Positions 16,714 to 27,657 of a stretch of DNA of 64,000 bases are shown here, in pieces (position 1 is the stretch's first letter; each line of letters starts with the position of its first letter). This stretch comes from Chlamydiota bacterium (GTDB taxonomy: Bacteria; Chlamydiota; Chlamydiia; Chlamydiales; Parachlamydiaceae), in NCBI GenBank assembly GCA_013285965.1, contig JABDGQ010000004.1, positions 36,392-100,391 on the forward strand, read 5' to 3'. Position numbers and translations under genes: made by a program. The notes under the pieces are model-generated. The model was not told where the DNA came from, did no database searches, and was given only the letters and a program-made list of their open reading frames with translations.

Positions 16714-18159
16714 TTAGACATTATAAGAACCAGAACTTACATCACCGCCTGTACCAGTCCAGTTGGTATGAAAAAACTGACCACGTGGACGATCAATGCG
16801 CTCATAAGTATGGGCACCAAAAAAATCGCGTTGCGCTTGCAACAAGTAAGATGGTAAACGTGCAGTGCGATAGCCATCATAAAAAATTAAGGCCGCACTA
16901 AAGCAAGGAATATAAATTCCACACTCCGTTGCTTTAGCAACTGCCATGCGCCAAGCAGCTTGTTTTTCTTGTATTTGCTGGCAAAAGAAATCGTTTATAA
17001 TTAAGTTTCTTAAATCAGGTGTTTTTTTATAAGCTTCTTTGATCTTTCCCAAGAATTGACTGCGAATAATACAGCCACCTCGCCACATCAGGGCAATATT
17101 GCCATAATCTAATTTCCAGCCATAGTTTTGGGCAGCTTGTTGCAAAAGCATAAAGCCTTGAGCATAACTAATAATTTTAGAGACATACAATCCGTCGCCC
17201 ACAGCTTTGGCAAATTGTTCTTTATTACCATTAAATTCTACATTTGGACCAGGTAAATATTTGCTGGCAACAGTGCGTTCGTCTTTTAAGGCAGATAAGC
17301 AACGAGCAAATACGGCCTCTGAAATCAAAGTCAGTGGTATCCCCATTTCCAATGCATCAATAACAGTCCACTTACCGGTTCCTTTCTGTCCAGCGACATC
17401 TAAAATTTTATCAATCAGTGGTTTTCCATCAACATCTTTAACTTCAAAAATCTTAGCGGTAATTTCAATAAGATAACTATTTAAGTCCCCTTTGTTCCAA
17501 TCGGTAAATGTATCATGAAGCTGTTGCACATTAAATTGAGTTATATTTTTCAACATACTATAAGCTTCACTAATCAGTTGCATGTCGCCATATTCAATCC
17601 CATTGTGTACCATCTTGACATAGTGACCTGAGCCATTTTCACCAACCCATTCGCAGCATGGTTCCCCATCCACTTTAGCACTAATAGACTGAAAAATATT
17701 TTTAACATGTGGCCAAGCTTCAATGTGCCCACCAGGCATAATAGATGGACCATGTCTCGCCCCCTCCTCACCCCCAGAAATGCCAGCACCAATATATAAT
17801 ACCCCTTTTTCTTTAAGCATCTGGCAACGTCGATTAGTATCGACATATAAACTGTTACCACCATCTATGATAATATCTCCTTTTTCTAAGTAAGGGAGAC
17901 ATAGTGAGATGAATTCATCCACCGGCTCTCCAGCTTTTACCATGAGGAGAATTTTGCGCGGCCGCTTTAATTGCTCAATCAATTCTTTGATTGAATGAGT
18001 ACCAATTACTTGCGTACCGCGCGCCGGGCCATTCAAAAATTCATCTACTTTAGAAACGGTGCGATTAAAGACAGCGACTATAAAGTTATGGTCATTCATG
18101 TTAAGCACCAAATTTTGGCCCATGACCGCCAATCCAATTACGCCTATATCTGCCTTCAT
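16714..18159 (-). CDS. gnd: 6-phosphogluconate dehydrogenase (decarboxylating)
   Basis: Gnd oxidises 6-phosphogluconate to ribulose-5-phosphate and CO2, making NADPH in the pentose phosphate pathway. The N-terminal Rossmann motif is IGLAVMGQNLVLNM, the active-site region is ISGGEEGARHGPSIMPGG with Lys and Asn in GSGHYVKMVHNGIEYGDM, and the C-terminal end is THYERIDRP-like (HTYERIDRPRGQFFHTNW). The 481 residues are the usual long form. It starts 15 bases after an amino acid permease gene in the same direction and may be cotranscribed. A family A element abuts its stop. Confidence 0.97.
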   Translation of the reverse strand: MKADIGVIGLAVMGQNLVLNMNDHNFIVAVFNRTVSKVDEFLNGPARGTQVIGTHSIKELIEQLKRPRKILLMVKAGEPVDEFISLCLPYLEKGDIIIDGGNSLYVDTNRRCQMLKEKGVLYIGAGISGGEEGARHGPSIMPGGHIEAWPHVKNIFQSISAKVDGEPCCEWVGENGSGHYVKMVHNGIEYGDMQLISEAYSMLKNITQFNVQQLHDTFTDWNKGDLNSYLIEITAKIFEVKDVDGKPLIDKILDVAGQKGTGKWTVIDALEMGIPLTLISEAVFARCLSALKDERTVASKYLPGPNVEFNGNKEQFAKAVGDGLYVSKIISYAQGFMLLQQAAQNYGWKLDYGNIALMWRGGCIIRSQFLGKIKEAYKKTPDLRNLIINDFFCQQIQEKQAAWRMAVAKATECGIYIPCFSAALIFYDGYRTARLPSYLLQAQRDFFGAHTYERIDRPRGQFFHTNWTGTGGDVSSGSYNV

Positions 18160-18174
18160 AATCTCACCTTTCCT

Positions 18175-19629
18175 TTAATAGTTTAACTGTTCTGGTTTAA
18201 CTAAATGGCTATGTGTACGGCCATATAAGAAGTAGACCACACAACCTATTAATACCCATATACCAAGACGTAACCAAGCATGCATGCCTAATGATAATAT
18301 TAATCCTAAACAGCTTAGTATACCTAAAATAGGGACAACTGGCACCCAAGGTGTGCGAAATGGTCTTCGTAGATCAGGGCGTGTTTTGCGTAACACCAAA
18401 ACACTGGCGCAAACAATAGCAAACACCAACAAAGTTCCTAAACTACTTAACTCACCTACTAAAATAAGTGGAGTAAAGGCCGCTGCTATACCTACCAATA
18501 CCATTAGTGCTAAATTAGAAACCCATGGTGTCTGAAACTTGGCATGCACGTTAGAAAAACATGCTGGTAATAAACCATCGCGCGACATAGTGAAGAAAAT
18601 GCGCGATTGACCTAATAATAATACTAAAATGGTCGAGGTCAAACCAGCAATAATGGCCAATTTAATTAACTGATTTAGCCACAAATAAGGCGTCTGTTGA
18701 ATAGCTAGAGCTACAGGTGCGGCTACATTTAATTGCTCATAATTTACTAATCCTACCATCACTAATGCAAATAAAATATAGAGAAAAGTACAGATAGCCA
18801 ATGATCCTATAATACCCACTGGTAAATCACGTTGCGGACGACGGACCTCTTGAGCAACTGTAGATACGGCATCAAAACCAATATAGGCTAGAAAAACAAT
18901 TCCTGCCGCGCGCATAACACCACTCCATCCATATTCGCCAAATGTACCAGTATTGGTAGGGATAAAAGGAGTGTAATTAGCTTCTTGTACATAAGCTGCA
19001 CCAACACATATAAAAATTAACACTACTGCTACTTTAATACAGACCAATACAGCATTGACTTTAGCAGATTTATTAATCCCAATAATCAATAACAGTGATA
19101 TCAATACTACAATTATCATCGCAGGCAAATTAACTACACCATAAACCTCTGCTCCATTAGCCATATGCGTAGGTTGCCAAGGCGATGCAATTATAGCAGC
19201 TGGTAAGTGGATGTTCATATCACGCAAAAAAGATACCACATACGCAGACCAACTAATGGCCACCGCCACTGCTCCCGCAGCATACTCTAAAATCAAGATC
19301 CAACCCACACACCATGCCATAAACTCACCCATTGTAGCATACGCATAAGTATAACCGCCTCCAGCCACTGGAATCATAGCAGCTAATTCGCTAAAACATA
19401 AACCGCAAAATGTACAACCAATCGATGCTATTAAAAAAGAAATGACAATGGCCGGGCCGGCATTTTGAGAAGCTGCCACACCAGTAAGGGAAAACAAACC
19501 AGCTCCAATAATAGCTCCAATACCCATTAAGACTAAACTAAGTGCCCCTAATGAACGTTTTAATTTTTGGCTACCATGATTTGCTTCCTCCATTAAGGAT
19601 TCAAGCGATTTTGTTCTCAACAAGCTCAT
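18175..19629 (-). CDS. APC-family amino acid permease (cationic amino acid type)
   Basis: The 484 residues form about 12 to 13 membrane segments. The first helices contain GIGAIIGAGLFSLTG, the unwound substrate-binding motif of the amino acid-polyamine-organocation family, and PVAGGGYTYAYATMGEF is typical of the CAT/YfnA branch. It probably imports an amino acid from the host; which one cannot be read from sequence. A C-terminal repeat of hydrophobic segments and a short soluble tail follow. It is the promoter-proximal gene of a pair with gnd. Confidence 0.9.
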   Translation of the reverse strand: MSLLRTKSLESLMEEANHGSQKLKRSLGALSLVLMGIGAIIGAGLFSLTGVAASQNAGPAIVISFLIASIGCTFCGLCFSELAAMIPVAGGGYTYAYATMGEFMAWCVGWILILEYAAGAVAVAISWSAYVVSFLRDMNIHLPAAIIASPWQPTHMANGAEVYGVVNLPAMIIVVLISLLLIIGINKSAKVNAVLVCIKVAVVLIFICVGAAYVQEANYTPFIPTNTGTFGEYGWSGVMRAAGIVFLAYIGFDAVSTVAQEVRRPQRDLPVGIIGSLAICTFLYILFALVMVGLVNYEQLNVAAPVALAIQQTPYLWLNQLIKLAIIAGLTSTILVLLLGQSRIFFTMSRDGLLPACFSNVHAKFQTPWVSNLALMVLVGIAAAFTPLILVGELSSLGTLLVFAIVCASVLVLRKTRPDLRRPFRTPWVPVVPILGILSCLGLILSLGMHAWLRLGIWVLIGCVVYFLYGRTHSHLVKPEQLNY

Positions 19630-20043
19630 ATAAAGCTCCTAATTTGAGTTGAGGGTTATTATATATAGATATCGCACCCTTTTATCTTGTGATGAAGGGT
19701 ATCAGTTTCAGCACTCACTATCGGAGAGCAGGTTGGCAATTTTCTACCACTAAATTTTGCAGTAGTACACCTCAAACGCTACGGCAAGTCATTTGAAATA
19801 GATACGATGAGTTTAATTTATTAGACGAATTTAAAGCAATCTAGCTTATACTTACCAACATTAGACTTCTTTCAAAACTACATCTTTGAATCGCAGATTT
19901 AAGTCATATAATTTTTTTTTATTACATGCGCATAAAATAGTTAAAATTTCACACAAAATCAAGAAAAAAATTAATTTTAAGCTAATTGGCAAATAGTAGA
20001 CTTCTTTCTAAATTGACTAGCCTTAAAGGTCGCAAAGCAAGTA
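19630..20043. other. Intergenic region with two family B ends
   Basis: No convincing gene was found. Two family B end sequences in the same orientation lie at about 19862-19880 and 19995-20013, with a long T-run between them. The second is about 30 bases past the stop of the leftward FmdB-type gene. The promoter of the permease-gnd pair should also lie here but could not be picked out. Confidence 0.6.
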
Positions 20044-20337
20044 TTAATTAGGGCAGGCTTTCTTACCACAACCACATTTACTTGTAGGGGCCGTTTGTGA
20101 AACCTCATTAACTGATTTGTCATCATTATTTTTTTTCTTAGGGGAAGCTGTTTTTGAGCCATAATCGGTAATATAAAAGCCTTCACCATGGAACTGCAAT
20201 CCGATTCCTCCACCAGGTCCTCTACACAACATCTCTTTGTGACAGTTAGGACAATTAGTTAAAGCGGCATCGGAAATTTTTTGAAAAACCTCTTCTTGAT
20301 GACCGCATGCTTTACAATGATATTCATATGTAGGCAT
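20044..20337 (-). CDS. FmdB-family zinc ribbon protein
   Basis: A 97-residue protein that opens MPTYEYHCKACGH and has a second CPNCHKE pair, giving the four cysteines of the FmdB/CxxC regulatory-type zinc ribbon. The C-terminal half is Ser/Lys-rich with further CGCGKKAC cysteines that may bind another metal ion. The family is often called putative regulatory protein, but no general function is known. It lies after groEL with a hairpin between, so it probably has its own transcript. Confidence 0.85.
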   Translation of the reverse strand: MPTYEYHCKACGHQEEVFQKISDAALTNCPNCHKEMLCRGPGGGIGLQFHGEGFYITDYGSKTASPKKKNNDDKSVNEVSQTAPTSKCGCGKKACPN

Positions 20338-20360
20338 GTATTTTATCCTTATAGTAAATT

Positions 20361-20382
20361 ACTCACCTTACGCAAAATTTGA
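20361..20382. repeat. Family A lone end
   Basis: ACTCACCTTACGCAAAATTTGA matches the family A left end with one difference. No matching right end was found within 150 bases, so this is a broken copy or a solo end. It lies between groEL and the FmdB-type gene. Confidence 0.65.
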
Positions 20383-20406
20383 AGATTGTTTTTAAACATG
20401 AATTTT

Positions 20407-20449
20407 GAATTTTTCCATCCTTTGATACACTCAAAGGACGAAAAAATTC
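20407..20449 (-). terminator. Hairpin terminator after groEL
   Basis: Arms 20407-20425 and 20431-20449 pair over 17 of 19 positions around a 5-base loop; the core TCCTTTGA/TCAAAGGA is perfect and the outer arms are A/T runs. It lies about 55 bases past the groEL stop on the leftward transcript and fits a Rho-independent terminator of groES-groEL. Confidence 0.7.
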
Positions 20450-20502
20450 AGGTTAGTAGCAAGAAACAAAGCAGACAAACTAGGCAAATTATTTTGAGTT
20501 GA

Positions 20503-22173
<1,671 letters not shown>

Positions 22174-22186
22174 TTATCAATCCTTA

Positions 22187-22489
22187 TTATGCGGTATGGT
22201 TTGGCAAAATGCCAAAAATGTCTTCTTCGGATAAAATCAAATATTCTTCATCGTTTTGTTTGACTTCAGTGCCACTATAGGTGCCAAACAAAACAAAATC
22301 GCCAACTTTTACAGTCAAAGGTACTACCTGACCATTTTCATTGACCTTTCCCTCTCCCACTGCGATAACGCGACCGCGGCGTGACTTTTCCTGTTGCGCT
22401 GAATCTGGTAACAATATAGTGCCTTTAGATTGTGGCGCTTTTGTTCGTTGTACTAATACACGGTCTGCCAGAGGTTTAATACTAGCCAT
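22187..22489 (-). CDS. groES: Co-chaperonin GroES
   Basis: GroES caps the GroEL chamber. The 100 or so residues contain KPLADRVLVQR, the mobile-loop region and a C-terminal ILSEEDIFGIL. I choose ATG 22489 (MASIKPL) over ATG 22495, because AGGAG lies 8 bases before it and only 2 before the other. It is transcribed from a promoter at 22539-22567 with a CIRCE element upstream, so heat-shock control by HrcA is expected. Confidence 0.97.
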   Translation of the reverse strand: MASIKPLADRVLVQRTKAPQSKGTILLPDSAQQEKSRRGRVIAVGEGKVNENGQVVPLTVKVGDFVLFGTYSGTEVKQNDEEYLILSEEDIFGILPNHTA

Positions 22490-22538
22490 AGTCATTTCTC
22501 CTTCTTAAAATCAATTCTCAAATAAGTTTCTTCAGCGA

Positions 22539-22567
22539 ATTTTAGAACTGCCGCCGATTTCTGTCAA
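22539..22567 (-). promoter_or_regulatory. Promoter of groES-groEL
   Basis: Read leftward, TTGACA (22562-22567) and TAAAAT (22539-22544) are separated by exactly 17 bases, a near-consensus housekeeping promoter 50 bases before the groES start. A second possible pair, TTGGCA and TAAAAC with an 18-base spacer, lies within the CIRCE element itself. Confidence 0.7.
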
Positions 22568-22583
22568 TGTTTTCATAGTCGTT

Positions 22584-22610
22584 TTAGCAATTCAAGCTAA
22601 TGAGTGCCAA
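22584..22610. promoter_or_regulatory. CIRCE operator (HrcA binding site)
   Basis: TTAGCAATT-N9-GAGTGCCAA matches the CIRCE consensus TTAGCACTC-N9-GAGTGCTAA at 15 of 18 arm positions with the exact 9-base spacer. It lies upstream of groES, as in other Chlamydiae, where HrcA represses groE and dnaK operons. It begins 16 bases upstream of the clearest -35 box, so repression may act on the overlapping TTGGCA-N18-TAAAAC promoter. Confidence 0.85.
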
Positions 22611-22626
22611 TAAAAAACTCTATGTC

Positions 22627-22672
22627 AAAAAAGACAATTTTAACAAATAAATATAGTTTTCAAAGAAGTCTA
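22627..22672. repeat. Family B right-end segment
   Basis: The last ~45 bases of family B are present (AATTTTAACAAATAAAT then CAAAGAAGTCTA), without a matching left end. It ends 7 bases past the stop codon of the leftward NamZ-type gene. Confidence 0.75.
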
Positions 22673-22678
22673 ATTACG

Positions 22679-23926
22679 TTAATAAAGTAAATAGGGCTTG
22701 CGTTTGCACAGATAAGCAGCTCGCTGCTCCTTGTGTAATGCTAATAGTTTCCAAACGACATATTTTTCTTCGCTAATCAATCGATAAACTTCAGCTGTAC
22801 CATTAACTTTATTGAACATTTCATGGTTTTTAGCACAAGCCTGCAACGCCTCTTTAAAATGTTTAGGATAGAGACTTTTTAACATACCCAAGATTACATA
22901 TTGCGTAGATACTGGCAAAAAATATTTCGGCTCATTAATTACGATTAAAACACCATGACATTCCTGCCCCTGAAAGCGACCAAAAAATGGTTTATAGTGG
23001 AATGGGAGAAAACGAACACCACGCATTTGTTGCTCATTTAGCTTTTGAGAAAATTCCTCCGCGTTAATCCAAGGAGCACCAACTACTTTAAATGGAAGTG
23101 TATAACCTACACCCATATTGATTAATTGTAATTCACCTAAAAAACCTGTCATTGGATAATAAAGTGCTGAACTTGCTTCTGGAATATGAGGACTAGTGGG
23201 CATCCACACTAAACCAGTATCGGCAAACAACATCTCTCTTTTCCATCCTTTCATTGGCACGACTGTCAGTGCGCATCCAATTGAATATTCACCATTAAAA
23301 TATTGGGCTAATTCCCCTACTGTCAAACCATGACAATAAGGAACATTGATATAGCCAACAAATGAGCGCCATTTTTCTTCCAACATCGGACCATCGACTA
23401 ACGTACCTCCAAGTGGATTCGGACGATCCAATACTAACACTGGTATGCGTGCTTTAGCAGCCTCTTCCATAACATAAAAAAGTGTGGTTACATAAGTATA
23501 TGAGCGTGAGCCAATGTCTTGAATGTCATATATTAGAAGGGTTATATTTTTGAGCATAGCTGCTGTTGGACGACGAGTTGCCCCAAACAAACTATAGACA
23601 ACAGTATTATCTTTATCTTTAACACTGCCTAATTGACCATCTGCCACATCAACATTTGCATAATGCGAACCTGTTAATCCATGTTCAGGGGCAAAAACAG
23701 CCTCCAAGACATATCCATAACGACTAGCATTATCTTTAAATATTTGCACAGTGGAATCACCGCGCGAATCAATACCAGTATGATTAGTTATCAATCCTAT
23801 ATGCTGACCCGGCAACAAATGTTCGTAACCAACATGAAATAAATTTTCTACCCCTAGTTGCACCTTACCAATTAAAGCAAAAAAAGGAAGAAGAAAAATA
23901 AAGAAAGCAACCAATAAACTGTGCAT
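22679..23926 (-). CDS. namZ: NamZ-type exo-beta-N-acetylmuramidase (DUF1343)
   Basis: The 415 residues match the DUF1343/GH171 family, whose studied member NamZ removes terminal MurNAc from peptidoglycan fragments. Visible family motifs are GLITNHTGID, VFAPEHGLTG, LIYDIQDIGSRSYTYV, LDRPNPLGG and a middle SPHIPEASSALYYPMTG. A signal peptide of about 19 residues (hydrophobic, preceding KVQLGVENL) suggests action in the periplasm. In a chlamydial relative it would recycle or trim peptidoglycan. It stands alone with a family B element at its end. Confidence 0.85.
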   Translation of the reverse strand: MHSLLVAFFIFLLPFFALIGKVQLGVENLFHVGYEHLLPGQHIGLITNHTGIDSRGDSTVQIFKDNASRYGYVLEAVFAPEHGLTGSHYANVDVADGQLGSVKDKDNTVVYSLFGATRRPTAAMLKNITLLIYDIQDIGSRSYTYVTTLFYVMEEAAKARIPVLVLDRPNPLGGTLVDGPMLEEKWRSFVGYINVPYCHGLTVGELAQYFNGEYSIGCALTVVPMKGWKREMLFADTGLVWMPTSPHIPEASSALYYPMTGFLGELQLINMGVGYTLPFKVVGAPWINAEEFSQKLNEQQMRGVRFLPFHYKPFFGRFQGQECHGVLIVINEPKYFLPVSTQYVILGMLKSLYPKHFKEALQACAKNHEMFNKVNGTAEVYRLISEEKYVVWKLLALHKEQRAAYLCKRKPYLLY

Positions 23927-24009
23927 ACGCTCTCAATTTAGACTTTTTGCAAAAAGCTAACATAGTTGCGTATTACAAGATACTTATTCTTACAATTTTC
24001 ACCTTCTAT

Positions 24010-26568
24010 TTAAACGAAACATCGATTATGTACTTTGTATTCATAGCGAACTTTCTCCAACAACTCATTGTTAATCGGACAAGGTTCAATTCCCCAAATT
24101 AATTGCGCATAATTATGGACAGCATAATCAGAAGAAAACTTACCCATGCGCGCAATATTGTTTAAAACATATTCAGCCCACTTATTCTGATCTTTATAGA
24201 GCTCTTCTACTTTATTTTGAGTGTCAACATAGCTTTGTAAATCTGCTAGCGTAAAATAACGATCGGCCATACCGCCATAGTGCGATTCGATTAATTTATG
24301 ATAGAGATCACAAAATACTATATGCTCTTCTTCACTCTGTGCAAAAGTGCGGTCTCTTAAAGAATCAATCGCCTTTTTAAAGCCTGGATTTTGTTCATAA
24401 ATATCTTTTGAGCGATAGTCATCATTACGCAACTTAGTAATTTCATCAGCACTCTTCCCAAAGGCAAAAGGCCACCACTTACTAGTAATTTCATTTTCCA
24501 TTTCAATATTGGCACCATCGCGCGTGCCAATAGTAAGGGCGCCATTAATGGTCATTTTCATATTACCAGTCCCAGAGGCTTCCGTACCTGCAGTAGAAAT
24601 TTGTTCCGATAAATCTGCGGCGGGAATTACAATTTCAGCGCGCGACACATTATAATTTTCTAAATATACAATTTTTAATTGATCGGCAATGGCTGGATCA
24701 CGATTAACTTTGCGGGCGATACAACAAATTAGACGAATAATATCTTTAGCTGTTTCATAACCAGCAGCGGCTTTGCCACCAATAATTGCAGTTCTTTTCA
24801 CATGGCTTTGCGGATTTTCTAAAAGATCAAAATATAACATAACCAGATAAAGGGCATTCATAAGTTGTCTTTTATATTCATGTATGCGCTTAATTTGGAC
24901 ATCAAAGATAGAATTGAGATCGATTAAAGGTGTAAAAGAGACTACTTCCCCGGACTGATCGCGCAACCTATTTTCTTTAGTCAAAAAGTCAATACATCGT
25001 ATTTTATTTTTTCGTTTAATTTCCAAAAATTCTTCTTGAACAGCCAAATCGCTACTAAATTTTGCAAGGTCGATAATTTTAAGAAAATTAGTGATCCACT
25101 CATCACCAATATATTTAGTAATAAAGCGCGCTAATTCCGGATTGCACTCTAACAGCCAGCGTCGTTGTGTAACGCCATTAGTAATATTGATAAAGCGCTC
25201 TGGATACATTTCTGCAAAATCTCTAAAGATAGTTTTTTTCAAAATGTCCGAATGAAGTTTAGCTACGCCATTAATTTTATGTGAGCCAATTATTGCAAGA
25301 TTAGCCATACGTACACGACCGTTTTCTAAGATAGACATCCGTCGAATCCGTTCTTCATCTTTAGGATATTTTGCTCGCACAATACTACAAAATTCATAAT
25401 TGAGTCGTTCAATCACTTTGTATTGACAAGGCAATAGATAGCTAAATAATCCCTGATCCCACTGTTCCAGAGCTTCACTTAAAATGGTATGGTTGGTGTA
25501 ACCAGTACAAGCTTGCGTAATTTCAAAAGCTGCTTTCCAAGCAATATCGTAGGTCCCCGTCAATATACGCATTAATTCAGCAATGACTAATGATGGGTGT
25601 GTATCATTAATTTGAATGCGCACCTTATCTACAAATTGCCTAAAATTGCCAAAAATAGCCAAATGATGCCTGATGATATCTTGCAAAGATGCCGATACCA
25701 GTAGAAACTCCTGTTTGAGCCGCACTCTTTTACCAATCTCGGTGTTATCGCTTGGATACAAAACATCAGTTAAAGTCGTATTCTCAGCGGCTTGATCGAG
25801 CCTGCCTGCATTATAGCGCTGCAACAAAAAGTTGCGTGGCGAGTCTTTTGTGGACCATAGCCTTAAGGTAACTACAGAAAAATCGCTATTTTTACTATAT
25901 CCTACAATGGGATAATCGTAAGCTAAAGCCCCTACTTCTTCGGCATCGCGTACTTCCAGTACTTCATCACCATTTATGTTGATGGTGGATTGCGGAGTGC
26001 CACAGAATTTGACATGCACACGCCGTTTATCGCGCCGAAATTCCCAGGGATTTTCGTTTAATAGCCAACAATCTGGCGCTTCTATTTGTATTCCATCCCA
26101 GATTTGTTGCTCAAAAATGCCATATTGATAACGCAAACCATAACCTTGCGCAGGATAATGGTGGGTGGCCAATGAATCTAATAAGCATGAAGCTAAACGT
26201 CCTAGACCACCATTTCCAAGACCTGGATCATCTTCGCACTGTAAAATATCGCGAAAATTGCGATTCATTTTTTGCAATACAATGCCTACTACTTCCGATG
26301 AACATAAATTAGTAATATTATTGAGAAAGAAACGACCTGGTAAATACTCTAGTGAAAAATAATAGACAATCCGTGCTTTTTGTGAAGCGATAGTTTGTGC
26401 ACTAGCCATCCAGTTAATCATTGTCTCTTCGCGTATAGCGTAACTCAAAGCACAATAGAATTCGTTGGCAGTGGCCTCTTCAGCGGTGCGACCAATAAAA
26501 CTGATCAAATATGATCGAACGCGTTTAATTAGCTCAGCGGCTACCAATTCAGATTGAATGGGGATCAT
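24010..26568 (-). CDS. glgP: Glycogen phosphorylase
   Basis: GlgP releases glucose-1-phosphate from glycogen, using pyridoxal phosphate. The 852 residues include the N-terminal GLGNGGLGRLA signature, VQIKRIHEYKRQLMN, and the cofactor-lysine region EASGTGNMKMTINGALTIGT. Length and motifs are those of the standard maltodextrin/glycogen enzymes. GAGGTAGGA directly precedes the ATG. Chlamydiae keep a complete glycogen pathway; here it also could feed the trehalose cluster at 56-60 kb through sugar phosphates. Confidence 0.97.
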   Translation of the reverse strand: MIPIQSELVAAELIKRVRSYLISFIGRTAEEATANEFYCALSYAIREETMINWMASAQTIASQKARIVYYFSLEYLPGRFFLNNITNLCSSEVVGIVLQKMNRNFRDILQCEDDPGLGNGGLGRLASCLLDSLATHHYPAQGYGLRYQYGIFEQQIWDGIQIEAPDCWLLNENPWEFRRDKRRVHVKFCGTPQSTININGDEVLEVRDAEEVGALAYDYPIVGYSKNSDFSVVTLRLWSTKDSPRNFLLQRYNAGRLDQAAENTTLTDVLYPSDNTEIGKRVRLKQEFLLVSASLQDIIRHHLAIFGNFRQFVDKVRIQINDTHPSLVIAELMRILTGTYDIAWKAAFEITQACTGYTNHTILSEALEQWDQGLFSYLLPCQYKVIERLNYEFCSIVRAKYPKDEERIRRMSILENGRVRMANLAIIGSHKINGVAKLHSDILKKTIFRDFAEMYPERFINITNGVTQRRWLLECNPELARFITKYIGDEWITNFLKIIDLAKFSSDLAVQEEFLEIKRKNKIRCIDFLTKENRLRDQSGEVVSFTPLIDLNSIFDVQIKRIHEYKRQLMNALYLVMLYFDLLENPQSHVKRTAIIGGKAAAGYETAKDIIRLICCIARKVNRDPAIADQLKIVYLENYNVSRAEIVIPAADLSEQISTAGTEASGTGNMKMTINGALTIGTRDGANIEMENEITSKWWPFAFGKSADEITKLRNDDYRSKDIYEQNPGFKKAIDSLRDRTFAQSEEEHIVFCDLYHKLIESHYGGMADRYFTLADLQSYVDTQNKVEELYKDQNKWAEYVLNNIARMGKFSSDYAVHNYAQLIWGIEPCPINNELLEKVRYEYKVHNRCFV

Positions 26569-26686
26569 TCCTACCTCATAGATAATTTTTTAACATAAAA
26601 ATTTTAAATTAACATATCATTGCATTAATATGCGAGTTTAGAGCCTTAAATTTTTGTTTTTTCAAATACTTTCAACAGGATTCAAT

Positions 26687-26866
26687 GTGCTGTGGCAACA
26701 CGTAATAAAAGGTATTTTGGCATTTTTTATTGCCATAATGATTTACGTAGCATGGGTAGCCTATTCGCGTCCCTCAGGCTTTGCCGGCATGAATATGTCC
26801 GATGTACAACAAGCGCGTCATGAGTTCAATATTTTGCATTCGGATGCCAAAGTTAAGTCAAAATGA
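26687..26866 (+). CDS. Small single-span membrane protein before a TauE/DsbD-like gene
   Basis: About 59 residues from GTG 26687, which has ACAGGA eight bases upstream; an earlier TTG at 26654 lacks a ribosome site. The protein is one hydrophobic helix (GILAFFIAIMIYVAWVAY) followed by a short polar tail. It overlaps the next gene by ATGA, so the two are translationally coupled. The architecture recalls the N-terminal part of FixH/CcoH-like cytochrome oxidase assembly proteins, which accompany this kind of neighbour, but the similarity is too weak to name it. Confidence 0.55.
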   Translation: MLWQHVIKGILAFFIAIMIYVAWVAYSRPSGFAGMNMSDVQQARHEFNILHSDAKVKSK

Positions 26867-27561
26867 CCCTTTTCATTTCTCTATTACCCCTCTATATATT
26901 TGGTAATATTCATTGTTTAGGTATGTGTGGTCCTTTAGTAATGTTGATTGGCCAACATCGTTATCGTTTTTGGTATTTTATAGGGCGCCTTTCTTCTTTT
27001 GCCATGGCTGGCTGGCTGGCGGGCGCGGCTGGCATGGTCGTATATTTAACGTTGCACGACTATTATATTGCCGAGTTAATATCGTTATTATGCGGTACAT
27101 TAATGATAGTTTGGGGATTGCAGCGTTTAACCAATTTTAATTTTTTTTCTTCTAAAAAAAGACATTCCTACACTCGCTTAAATAAAATTCAAAAATGGTT
27201 AGCGTCCCTTTTATTGCAAGACTCAGGCTGGACAACTTTTTTATTTGGCTTTTTTACAGTCGCCTTGCCTTGTGGACAGACCTTGCTTGTTTTTTCAGCA
27301 TGTGCCTTAACTGGAGATGCCTGGATAGGATTATTTAACGGCTTTGCATTGGCAATCTTTACCACGCCCTCTCTTTTTTTGGCCATGCATACCATAAATT
27401 GGCTGGGTCGTTTTAAAAAATATGAACGTTTAATATTAAGCTCAAGTGCTATTGTGGTTGGCACCTTAGCTTTTAGTCGCGGTTTGGCAGGCATTGGTTG
27501 GATTCAACATTGGATCATCAATCCCACCGCTTCCCCTCCTTATCACTTTGTGATTTATTAA
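26863..27561 (+). CDS. TauE/SafE-DsbD_2-like membrane protein
   Basis: The 232 residues form six or more membrane segments. GNIHCLGMCGPLVMLIGQ near the N-terminus and FGFFTVALPCGQTLLVFSACALTG in the middle are the paired Cys/Pro-containing motifs of the DsbD_2 / CcoI-associated 'sulfite exporter' group, usually found beside cbb3-oxidase maturation genes (copper or reductant transfer). That role is inference, as no oxidase subunit lies in the window. The ATG overlaps the stop of the preceding small gene. A degenerate family B end follows its stop by 2 bases. Confidence 0.7.
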   Translation: MTLFISLLPLYIFGNIHCLGMCGPLVMLIGQHRYRFWYFIGRLSSFAMAGWLAGAAGMVVYLTLHDYYIAELISLLCGTLMIVWGLQRLTNFNFFSSKKRHSYTRLNKIQKWLASLLLQDSGWTTFLFGFFTVALPCGQTLLVFSACALTGDAWIGLFNGFALAIFTTPSLFLAMHTINWLGRFKKYERLILSSSAIVVGTLAFSRGLAGIGWIQHWIINPTASPPYHFVIY

Positions 27562-27657
27562 ATAAACTTCGAAATTACATTTAATTGCAATTAATTACCT
27601 ATTATAATAAAATTGTAAACCATCAACGTAATAATTATGCATTTTATAGGAATTAAT

